The notes: generated by a model from the letters alone, not told the origin. Positions 1 through 4,984 are shown, counted from the first letter of the stretch. The stretch: 5,146 nucleotides of DNA from JAWXTP01 sp044433415 (GCA_044433415.1 JAWXTP010000168.1:1-5146), one strand, 5' to 3'. Program-made: numbers and translations.

Positions 1-86
1 CAGTATTTAATAAAAGAAATTATATAAATGGAGTCTAAAATATAGTGCCTAAATCGTATAAAATTTAATAAAATGTTATAATGTTA

Positions 87-116
87 TCTGTTATACAGAA
101 AATATCCGTATCTTTG
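87..116 (+). promoter_or_regulatory. Probable purM promoter (Bacteroidetes type)
   Basis: TATCTTTG at 109-116 matches the Bacteroidetes -7 element TAnnTTTG exactly and is the same octamer found in both rRNA promoters of this window. The upstream partner is weak: TCTG at 87-90 is one base off TTTG, with an 18-bp spacer. Three copies of GTTAT (75-79, 83-87, 90-94) overlap this upstream region and could be an operator or chance in AT-rich DNA. Transcription would start near 120, leaving a leader of about 130 nt before purM. The rest of 1-86 is AT-rich, and I see no gene in it. Confidence 0.55.
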
Positions 117-163
117 TAAAATGTTAAAGTAATATATTGAATATTTATTATTACTTTGCTACT

Positions 164-211
164 AGAGTTTCTAAGATGAAAACTAATTTAGAGACTATTT
201 CTTAGAACTCT
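164..211 (+). promoter_or_regulatory. purM leader with two mutually exclusive hairpins
   Basis: AGAGTTTCTAAG (164-175) can pair with CTTAGAACTCT (201-211), leaving one bulged T. Part of the same arm (166-174) can instead pair with TTAGAGACT (188-196), with one G-U pair and an 11-nt loop. Both cannot form at once. A T-rich run (225-236) follows, 38 bases before the purM start at 250. Competing stems in a 5' UTR are typical of attenuators or ligand-responsive leaders, but I recognise no known riboswitch class here. The pairings are visible in the sequence; a regulatory role is inference. Confidence 0.4.
176..205 (+). CDS. Possible 9-residue leader peptide (uORF)
   Basis: An ATG at 176 opens a 9-codon frame (MKTNLETIS) that stops with TAG at 203-205, inside the purM leader. 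It spans the loop and the inner 3' arm of the competing hairpins, so a ribosome on it would affect which stem forms. Its codons show no obvious run of one regulatory amino acid. Frames this short occur by chance in AT-rich DNA, so this is recorded only as a candidate. Confidence 0.15.
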   Translation: MKTNLETIS

Positions 212-249
212 TCTATATACTGATTGTTTATTTTTACTTATATACTTAA

Positions 250-1425
250 ATGGCAGATAATTCACGTTACGCGCAAAGAGGTGCTTCGGCTGGTAAAGAA
301 GATGTACACAACGCAATTAAAAATGTAGATAAAGGCTTATTTCCTAAGGCTTTTTGTAAAGTAGTTCCAGATATTTTTACTGGTGATGAAGATTACTGTT
401 TAGTTATGCACGCTGACGGTGCTGGTACTAAATCATCTTTAGCTTATGCTTACTGGAAAGAAACAGGCGATTTGTCTGTATGGAAAGGTATTGCTCAAGA
501 TGCAGTAGTTATGAATACAGACGACTTACTATGTATTGGAGCAACAGATAATATTATCTTATCTTCGACTATTGGTCGTAATAAACGTTTAATACCAGGA
601 GAAGTTATTTCTGCTATTATTAATGGTACAGAAGAATTCCTTCAAACTATGCGTGATATGGGTGTTGGTATTTACTCTACAGGTGGTGAGACTGCTGATG
701 TTGGTGACCTTGTTCGCACTATTATTGTAGACAGTACAGTAACGGCTCGCATGAAACGTTCGGATGTTATCAATAACGAAAATATTAAAGAAGGTGCCGT
801 AATAGTTGGTCTTAGTTCTTTTGGTCAAGCTACTTACGAAACTGAATATAACGGAGGTATGGCTAGTAATGGTTTAACTTCTGCACGTCACGACGTTTTC
901 AATAAAACTATTGCTAATCTATATGCTGAGACTTATGACGATAAAATGCCTAGCGATTTATCTTACTCAGGTTCTTATGGATTGACAGATCTTATTGATG
1001 AGGTTGGTGTTACAGCAGGTAAGTTAGTACTTTCTCCTACTAGAACTTATGCTCCTATCATTACTAAAATCCTTAAAGAATGCCGCGCTGGTATTCAAGG
1101 GATGATACACTGTACTGGTGGTGCGCAAACTAAAATTCTTCACTTTGCAGGTGATATTCACGTTGTTAAAGATAATATGTTTGATGTTCCTCCTTTGTTT
1201 AAGGTGATACAAGAGCAAAGTGGTACTCCTTGGAGTGAAATGTACAAGGTATTTAATATGGGACACCGTATGGAGCTTTATGTAGATGCTTCTGTTGCAG
1301 ATGAAATTATTGCAATATCTAAATCTTACGGTGTTGATGCTAAGATAATTGGTCGTGTAGAGAAATCTGATTCTCCAAAATTGACTATCTTAACTCAAGG
1401 CAATGAGTATAACTATACAAAATAA
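250..1425 (+). CDS. purM: Phosphoribosylformylglycinamidine cyclo-ligase (AIR synthase), long Bacteroidetes form
   Basis: The family closes the imidazole ring of formylglycinamidine ribonucleotide with ATP, giving AIR, the fifth step of de novo purine synthesis in the cytoplasm. The 391-residue protein has the PurM order of motifs: the N-terminal SRYAQRGAS segment, HADGAGTK at about 54-61 (the DGxGTK nucleotide-binding motif), a TDDLLCIGA segment at about 90-98, GGETA at 145-149, and SNGLTSAR at 206-213 at the start of the C-terminal half. It is some 45 residues longer than the usual form of about 345 in enterobacteria, and it closely resembles the roughly 390-residue AIR synthases I recall from Bacteroides. 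The ATG at 250 begins the MxxxxRYxQRG N-terminus expected for that group, and the upstream DNA is A/T-rich without a Shine-Dalgarno motif. It has its own promoter and terminator, so it is probably monocistronic. Some pipelines call this form only 'AIR synthase-related', so the exact reaction is very likely but not proven. Confidence 0.9.
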   Translation: MADNSRYAQRGASAGKEDVHNAIKNVDKGLFPKAFCKVVPDIFTGDEDYCLVMHADGAGTKSSLAYAYWKETGDLSVWKGIAQDAVVMNTDDLLCIGATDNIILSSTIGRNKRLIPGEVISAIINGTEEFLQTMRDMGVGIYSTGGETADVGDLVRTIIVDSTVTARMKRSDVINNENIKEGAVIVGLSSFGQATYETEYNGGMASNGLTSARHDVFNKTIANLYAETYDDKMPSDLSYSGSYGLTDLIDEVGVTAGKLVLSPTRTYAPIITKILKECRAGIQGMIHCTGGAQTKILHFAGDIHVVKDNMFDVPPLFKVIQEQSGTPWSEMYKVFNMGHRMELYVDASVADEIIAISKSYGVDAKIIGRVEKSDSPKLTILTQGNEYNYTK

Positions 1426-1463
1426 CAGGATTTTCTAGTAGTTTACCCTGCTTATAATATGAC

Positions 1464-1500
1464 AATAAGGAGGCTATCGTAATTTAGCTTCCTTATTTTG
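1464..1500 (+). terminator. Probable intrinsic terminator after purM
   Basis: AATAAGGAGGCTA (1464-1476) pairs with TAGCTTCCTTATT (1485-1497) as a 13-bp stem with one G-U pair and an 8-nt loop. The U-tract is short (TTTT at 1496-1499, then GG), so termination may be partial. Its position 38 bases after the purM stop, before the next gene, fits a terminator. Confidence 0.65.
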
Positions 1501-1554
1501 GTTATATGCTGAAGTAGATTCAGGGAAATCCTATACATTATATATGTGTTTATC

Positions 1555-2169
1555 ATGGGACGTTTAATTAAATTGTACGAAACTAACACTTCCGAGCGTG
1601 ATTTGCGAATAATTGCAGATGCATTGGATGCTGGGGCGATAATCATTTACCCAACGGATACTTTATACGCTTTGGGATGTTCGCTAAATAGTATTAAGAC
1701 TATTGCTAAGTTGAAAGAGATGAAAAATAAAAAAAATGATAACCTTTCATTGATTTTTTCAGATATCAGTCAGCTGAGTGAGTATGCTCGTGTGGATAAT
1801 GCACAATACAAGATAATTAAACGAAACACTCCAGGGGCTATAACTTTTATTTTGAATGCCACTAGAGAGGTTCCTAATAAATTCCTTGAAAAGAAATCTA
1901 CTGTAGGGATACGTATTCCTAATAATAGAATCACAAACCAAATTGTTGCTACTTTAGGCATTCCTTTAGTATCGACCTCTATAGATTTTAAACATTTAGA
2001 CCTTGAAGACAGTGTTAATCCTGAGCTTATCTGGGAAGAATATAAGGATAAAGTGGATATAATGGTCGATGGAGGAATGGCAGAGCTAGTTCCTTCTACG
2101 GTAGTTGATATGTCTAACGGTGATATTGAGATAATCCGTGAAGGAGAGTATGTTTTAGAATTAGATTAA
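1555..2169 (+). CDS. YciO/YrdC/Sua5-family protein (L-threonylcarbamoyladenylate synthase-like)
   Basis: Family members fold around the YrdC domain; TsaC and Sua5 make threonylcarbamoyl-AMP from threonine, bicarbonate and ATP for the t6A37 modification of tRNA. From the ATG at 1555 the protein has 204 residues and is essentially a single YrdC domain: YPTDT at 32-36, the LKEMKNKKNDNLSL substrate-loop region at 53-66, NTPGAITFIL at 91-100, GIRIP at 118-122, PLVSTS at 137-142 and PSTVVD at 180-185. By memory of E. coli sequences it is much closer to YciO (YPTD.xYALGC, NTPGxxTFIL, a matching C-terminus) than to TsaC. It lacks the SAN part of the STSAN signature, having STSID instead, and it lacks the C-terminal Sua5 domain. 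Whether it is the genome's t6A enzyme or a YciO-type paralogue cannot be decided here. An in-frame GTG at 1546 would add three residues (MFI); I prefer the ATG because it starts MGRLIKLYE, like relatives. The stop codon touches the inverted repeat that follows. Confidence 0.82.
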   Translation: MGRLIKLYETNTSERDLRIIADALDAGAIIIYPTDTLYALGCSLNSIKTIAKLKEMKNKKNDNLSLIFSDISQLSEYARVDNAQYKIIKRNTPGAITFILNATREVPNKFLEKKSTVGIRIPNNRITNQIVATLGIPLVSTSIDFKHLDLEDSVNPELIWEEYKDKVDIMVDGGMAELVPSTVVDMSNGDIEIIREGEYVLELD

Positions 2170-2350
2170 GGGAACTTCTAAAATTGAGGGGAGTTCTAAT
2201 AATTGGTTTTATTCGATTTTAGATTTAGAAGTTTTAGATTTGGAGTTTTATAAATACAGGCGTGGTGGTTCCCACGGCGTATTTGTAAAAATTCAAAGAT
2301 GAAACTTATAAATCTAAAAGCGTTAAAATCCAATTTTTAGAAGTTCCCTT
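2168..2350. repeat. 183-bp imperfect palindrome, MITE-like
   Basis: The ends form a perfect 16-bp terminal inverted repeat: AAGGGAACTTCTAAAA (2168-2183) with its complement at 2335-2350. The inside is also self-complementary. Bases 2201-2234 match the reverse complement of 2302-2335 at 28 of 34 positions, and AAATAC/GTATTT (2252-2257/2279-2284) encloses a GC-rich cap hairpin CGTGG/CCACG (2261-2265/2272-2276). There is no open reading frame of note. Size, terminal repeats, AT richness and intergenic position fit a small non-autonomous element, but there is no exact target-site duplication (GATT on the left, GAAT on the right). The left end overlaps the yciO-like stop codon. In RNA it would be a long hairpin, so it may also end or stabilise that transcript. 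Confidence 0.55.
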
Positions 2351-2375
2351 GAATAAAACAAATTATTAGAACTCC
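2190..2375. repeat. Second inverted-repeat pair interleaved with the palindrome
   Basis: Bases 2190-2214 (GGAGTTCTAATAATT then GGTTTTATTC) match the reverse complement of 2351-2375 at 24 of 25 positions. The left copy lies inside the 2168-2350 palindrome and the right copy starts at the base after it ends, so the two pairs are interleaved (A-B-A'-B') and not nested. Both repeats share a core of the form GGA(A/G)(C/T)TTCTAA or close to it, suggesting common ancestry of the ends. Confidence 0.6.
2217..2245 (+). repeat. Two-copy imperfect tandem repeat
   Basis: TTTTAGATTTAGAAG (2217-2231) is followed directly by TTTTAGATTTGGAG (2232-2245), and a further TTTTA begins at 2246. Only the first copy has a good complementary partner on the right arm (2305-2319), so the left arm has probably gained a copy by slippage. 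Confidence 0.5.
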
Positions 2376-2405
2376 TTTTAATAAATATTAAGAATATAAA
2401 TAAAT

Positions 2406-2942
2406 ATGAATAATAATGCCGAAAAATTTGAATTAGCAAAGTTTAGGCTAAATTCTGCTGCTATGGCAGGTCTTATAATAGGCGTGGCAGATTCTTTGTT
2501 AATTTTGGGTGCAGATTTTTTTAGAAATTATAAGGTTGTAACTCAGATGGCGAGTTTTGTAGAGTTTGCCATAGTTTGTTGGGGACTTTATTACTTTACA
2601 CGTCAGTATGCACAAAAAAGAGAAGAGCATGTTGTTAACTTTGGTCATGTATTAGGTTTTCAGATGACTATAACTTTATTTGCATCTATACTTATTGGAC
2701 TTTCTTCTTATGCTGTGATGTTTGTAGTGTCTCCAGAATATTACCTAAGCACGTATAAAGAATTATTTTCTAGTGAATTAGCAGGTCTAGAAATGGAAGA
2801 AAGTTTTTCAGAAGTTTATACTAAGTTGGGAAGCTCCCCTTTAATAGTAGTTGTATACACTATTATAGGTACAGCACTAAAATGGTTTTTCCCTGCAATG
2901 ATAATTTCTGTTATGCTTAAGAAGAAAAAAATAGTGAAATAA
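2406..2942 (+). CDS. Four-helix membrane protein, DUF4199-like
   Basis: Function unknown. The 178-residue protein has four predicted membrane helices at about 17-38, 48-66, 81-108 and 145-171. A short basic loop (QYAQKREEH, 68-75) joins helices 2 and 3, and an acidic loop of some 35 residues (110-144, rich in Glu and Ser) joins helices 3 and 4. It ends in a basic tail, LKKKKIVK. By the positive-inside rule both termini and the 68-75 loop face the cytoplasm, leaving the acidic loop in the periplasm. Length, topology and the early LNSAAMAGLIIG segment match DUF4199 proteins, which are common in Bacteroidetes and have no established role. There is no cleavable signal peptide. It is first in a probable operon with ruvC, whose start lies 9 nt after this stop in the same frame. 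I see no TAnnTTTG promoter just upstream, so the start of the transcript is unclear. Confidence 0.72.
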   Translation: MNNNAEKFELAKFRLNSAAMAGLIIGVADSLLILGADFFRNYKVVTQMASFVEFAIVCWGLYYFTRQYAQKREEHVVNFGHVLGFQMTITLFASILIGLSSYAVMFVVSPEYYLSTYKELFSSELAGLEMEESFSEVYTKLGSSPLIVVVYTIIGTALKWFFPAMIISVMLKKKKIVK

Positions 2943-2951
2943 AATTTCAAA

Positions 2952-3503
2952 TTGGCTGATAAAGATATAATAATAGGTATAGACCCTGGTACTAACAAAA
3001 TGGGTTATGGTATAATTTCTGTTCAAGGTAAGAAGGTTGAATTTGTGGCTATGGGTTACATAGACTTGTCAAAATTTCAGTCTCATGCTTTGCGATTGAA
3101 ACATATACATGAACGTGTTATGGGGTTAGTAAACGAGTATAAGCCTATCTCTGTAGCTTTTGAAGCTCCTTTCTTTGGTGAAAATGTGCAAAGTATGCTT
3201 AAGTTAGGTCGTGCACAGGGGGTGGCTATAGCTGCTGCTGCTGCTTACACCTCTGAAATCTTTGAATATTCACCAACTAAAGTTAAGATTGCTGTAGTTG
3301 GTAATGGTCGCGCGGGCAAAGAACAAGTGGCTAATATGCTCAAGGTTACATTAAAATTGGATGAGTTACCTAAGAACCTTGACTCTACTGATGGTTTAGC
3401 TGTGGCTTTGTGTCATTATTATCAGACTCTGTCGTCTTTTGCTAGGGTTAAGAATAAGAGTTGGGGTGATTTTGTAAAGCAGAACCCCGAAAGAATAAAG
3501 TAA
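2952..3503 (+). CDS. ruvC: Crossover junction endodeoxyribonuclease RuvC, TTG start
   Basis: RuvC is a dimeric Mg-dependent nuclease that cuts Holliday junctions symmetrically, acting with the RuvAB branch-migration motor in recombinational repair. The 183-residue protein has an RNase H-like fold with the acidic residues in place: Asp11 in IGIDPGT, Glu71 in FEAPFFG, and Asp144 and Asp147 in LDSTDGLA, the same three-residue spacing as E. coli Asp138/Asp141. The NVQSMLKLGRAQGVA stretch (78-92) and the GNGRAGKEQV segment (117-126) are also typical. The start must be non-ATG. The only codons between the upstream in-frame stop (2940-2942) and the catalytic IGID are AAT TTC AAA TTG GCT GAT..., and the first internal ATG (codon 17) lies after the catalytic Asp. 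TTG at 2952 gives MADKDIIIGIDPG, a normal N-terminus. The short spacing to the membrane-protein gene suggests translational coupling. The C-terminal 20 or so residues are a basic tail. Confidence 0.93.
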   Translation: MADKDIIIGIDPGTNKMGYGIISVQGKKVEFVAMGYIDLSKFQSHALRLKHIHERVMGLVNEYKPISVAFEAPFFGENVQSMLKLGRAQGVAIAAAAAYTSEIFEYSPTKVKIAVVGNGRAGKEQVANMLKVTLKLDELPKNLDSTDGLAVALCHYYQTLSSFARVKNKSWGDFVKQNPERIK

Positions 3504-3533
3504 AACAATTAATAACATATAAATTTAAATATT

Positions 3534-4526
3534 ATGACTGCTAAATTTTTAACAATGATGACGGCTGTAGCGTTGCTAGTGGGCTGTTCAACCTCAGGAT
3601 TTACTGTTAAGGGAGATATTCAAAATCTTGCTGATGGTATGGTTTACTTAAACGTTTTAGAAGGTAAGCAACCTGTAAAAATTGATTCTGTTGCATCTGT
3701 AGATGGTGCTTTTACTTTTGAAGGTTCATTACCTATGGCACAAATGGCTACTATTGAAAGCAATGGACGTGTAATTAATATGTTCTTCTTAGATAATAGC
3801 GAAGTTCTTATTAGTGGTGATGCAAATGCTCCTAAGAAAATAGCTGTTACAGGCTCTCCTGCTAATGACTTATATAATAATATGTATAGCAAAGCTGATA
3901 ATGTTGATGAGGCTCTTAAGTTAATCGAAGCTAACTTAGATTCTCCTGCTGCTGCTTACATGTTATTCAGAAACCTATCTTATAGACTTCCTGTGGCAAA
4001 ACTAGAAGAATACTCTAATATGTTTACTGATGAAGTCAAAGAGTCTTCTTATATTAAGATACTAAACAAACGTATCGAGTCTATGAAGCGTTCAGAGGTT
4101 GGCCAACCTTATATGGAAATTGAACTACCTACTCCTAATGGTGAAGTTGTATCGCTTTCTTCTATTGTTGAAGCTGGTAATTATGTATTAGTAGATTTCT
4201 GGGCTTCTTGGTGTCCTCCTTGCCGTAAAGAAAACCCTAATGTTGTAAGTGCATATAATAAGTATAAAGATAAAGGTTTTACTGTATATGGTGTTTCTTT
4301 AGATAAACCAAGCGGTAAAAGTGATTGGGAAAAGGCTATCGCAGATGATAAGTTAACTTGGACTAATGTTAGTGATCTTAAATTTTGGGATTGTGTTCCA
4401 GCAGGAATGTATGGTGTAAACTCTATTCCTTCAAACTTTTTAATCTCACCAGAAGGTGTTATAGTAGGTAAAAACCTAAGAGAAGAAGAACTTCACAACA
4501 AATTAGAAGAGCTTTTGAATAAATAA
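3534..4526 (+). CDS. Thiol-disulfide oxidoreductase lipoprotein (DUF4369 plus TlpA-like thioredoxin fold)
   Basis: The 330-residue protein starts with a short lipoprotein signal ending in lipobox LVGC, with Cys18 as the acylated residue. After Cys18 comes STSGFTVKG, with no acidic cluster of the kind known as a Bacteroidetes surface-export signal, so a periplasm-facing membrane anchor is more likely. Residues about 22-105 (FTVKGDIQNLADGMVYL..., IDSV...DGAFTFEG) look like DUF4369, followed by a helical linker to about 185. Residues about 190-330 form the AhpC-TSA/TlpA domain with the redox motif WCPPC (Cys227, Cys230) and the cis-proline segment SIPSNF (Pro299). A third cysteine, Cys287 in FWDCVPAG, is present. 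It probably reduces or isomerises disulfides in envelope proteins; the substrate is unknown. It lies 30 nt after ruvC and before a strong terminator, so it should be the last gene of the operon. Bacteroidetes genomes carry many such paralogues, so a specific gene name is not justified. Confidence 0.88.
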   Translation: MTAKFLTMMTAVALLVGCSTSGFTVKGDIQNLADGMVYLNVLEGKQPVKIDSVASVDGAFTFEGSLPMAQMATIESNGRVINMFFLDNSEVLISGDANAPKKIAVTGSPANDLYNNMYSKADNVDEALKLIEANLDSPAAAYMLFRNLSYRLPVAKLEEYSNMFTDEVKESSYIKILNKRIESMKRSEVGQPYMEIELPTPNGEVVSLSSIVEAGNYVLVDFWASWCPPCRKENPNVVSAYNKYKDKGFTVYGVSLDKPSGKSDWEKAIADDKLTWTNVSDLKFWDCVPAGMYGVNSIPSNFLISPEGVIVGKNLREEELHNKLEELLNK

Positions 4527-4575
4527 TCGCTGAAATATGCTTGAGATTATTCAATAATTGATTGAAATAATAAAG

Positions 4576-4612
4576 AAACTCCCGTAATTTAAGTATTATG
4601 GGAGTTTTTTTT
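4576..4612 (+). terminator. Strong intrinsic terminator after the TlpA-like gene
   Basis: AAACTCCCGTAAT (4576-4588) pairs with ATTATGGGAGTTT (4595-4607): 13 bp with one G-U pair and a 6-nt loop, running into eight consecutive T (4605-4612). It lies 49 bases after the stop codon and separates the ruvC operon from the rRNA operon. Confidence 0.9.
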
Positions 4613-4772
4613 ATGCGAAAAGCTAAGTTTTTGCATTTTTATACACACTAGTTTTTTGTGTTTTTACGGTATATCTATAAAAAATGATAAAAAAAGATAT
4701 TTTTCTAAATATCTGATTTATAGTTATTTAATACAAAAAGTGTATTTTTTATGAAAAAAAAGTGTAAAATAA
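4613..4772 (+). other. AT-rich region upstream of the rRNA promoters
   Basis: No gene is seen here. The stretch is full of A- and T-tracts, notably 4685-4695 and 4754-4761, as expected for an UP-element-like or bent DNA segment ahead of a strong promoter. It holds a perfect 20-bp hairpin sequence, AGATATTT-TTCT-AAATATCT (4695-4714), and a weaker one, AATACA/TGTATT (4730-4746). No clear TAnnTTTG promoter lies within it. Confidence 0.4.
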
Positions 4773-4803
4773 TTTGGAGAGAAAGAAATTATACCTATCT
4801 TTG
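4773..4803 (+). promoter_or_regulatory. rRNA operon promoter P1
   Basis: TTTG at 4773-4776 and TATCTTTG at 4796-4803 are separated by 19 bp, a full match to the Bacteroidetes housekeeping-sigma consensus TTTG-N19-TAnnTTTG. A-tracts just upstream (4754-4770) may act as an UP element. Transcription should begin around 4807-4810, giving a 16S leader of about 265 nt. Confidence 0.85.
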
Positions 4804-4807
4804 CAAC

Positions 4808-4848
4808 GCTTTAAGGGATTAAAGCAAACGTTCTTTTAACGAAAAGAA
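4808..4848 (+). promoter_or_regulatory. Two perfect hairpins at the 5' end of the P1 transcript
   Basis: GCTTTAA-GGGA-TTAAAGC (4808-4825) and TTCTTTT-AACG-AAAAGAA (4831-4848) are both 7-bp perfect stems with 4-nt loops, 5 bases apart. They start at the predicted P1 start site. They may protect the 5' end of the pre-rRNA or affect early elongation; the role is inferred. The second is not followed by a T-tract, so it is not a terminator. Confidence 0.5.
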
Positions 4849-4878
4849 TTGCTACTTGAAAAAAAATATTGAAAAATA

Positions 4879-4910
4879 TTTGGTAGATTAAAATATTTGC
4901 CGTATCTTTG
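4879..4910 (+). promoter_or_regulatory. rRNA operon promoter P2
   Basis: TTTG at 4879-4882 and TATCTTTG at 4903-4910 have a 20-bp spacer, again close to the Bacteroidetes consensus, with an A-rich stretch (4859-4876) directly upstream. Transcription should begin around 4914-4917, 107 bp downstream of P1, forming a classic tandem rRNA promoter pair. Confidence 0.85.
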
Positions 4911-4918
4911 TAGCTGTC

Positions 4919-4941
4919 TTCCGAAAGTTAATTTTTCGGAA
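4919..4941 (+). promoter_or_regulatory. Hairpin at the 5' end of the P2 transcript
   Basis: TTCCGAAA (4919-4926) pairs perfectly with TTTCGGAA (4934-4941) around a 7-nt loop. It lies just after the predicted P2 start, in the same place relative to its promoter as the first hairpin after P1. Confidence 0.5.
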
Positions 4942-4956
4942 AATTAAAAGATTATT

Positions 4957-4966
4957 TGTTCTTTGA
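4957..4966 (+). promoter_or_regulatory. boxA-like antitermination sequence in the rRNA leader
   Basis: TGTTCTTTGA matches E. coli rrn boxA (TGCTCTTTAA) at 8 of 10 positions and sits about 110 bases before 16S. BoxA in RNA is bound by the NusB-S10 complex, which lets polymerase read through the long rRNA operon. Similar TTCTTTGA sequences are, as I recall, common ahead of Bacteroidetes 16S genes. Confidence 0.55.
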
Positions 4967-4984
4967 TATATTGTTTAAATATAG

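Noticed and set aside
589..1266. Antisense reading frames of about 80 codons within purM (589-828 and 1024-1266)
   Set aside because: They lie wholly inside a well-supported gene, have low-complexity Asn/Thr/Ser-rich or otherwise unrecognisable products, and no promoter or partner gene supports them.
1451..1458. TATAAT sequence as a promoter -10 box
   Set aside because: Bacteroidetes housekeeping promoters use TAnnTTTG; TATAAT is expected by chance in DNA this AT-rich, and no TTGACA-like partner was seen.
1546..1554. GTG at 1546 as the start of the yciO-like gene
   Set aside because: It only adds MFI before MGRLIKLYE; the ATG at 1555 gives the N-terminus expected from relatives.
1452..1646. 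Reverse-strand 64-codon frame across the purM/yciO-like gap
   Set aside because: It spans the terminator hairpin and the start of the yciO-like gene, has no recognisable domain, and no promoter of the local type is seen for it.
2170..2405. A coding gene, CRISPR array or att site in the 236-bp gap
   Set aside because: There is no convincing reading frame, no regularly spaced identical repeats, and no tRNA or integrase nearby. The repeats are inverted and interleaved, not CRISPR-like.
2406..3503. The membrane protein and RuvC as a single fused gene broken by a stop
   Set aside because: Both proteins are complete at family-typical lengths, and the TTG gives RuvC a normal N-terminus, so two separate genes is the simpler reading.
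3644..3892. Reverse-strand 82-codon frame within the TlpA-like gene
   Set aside because: It is a shadow of a strongly supported coding region with no recognisable product.
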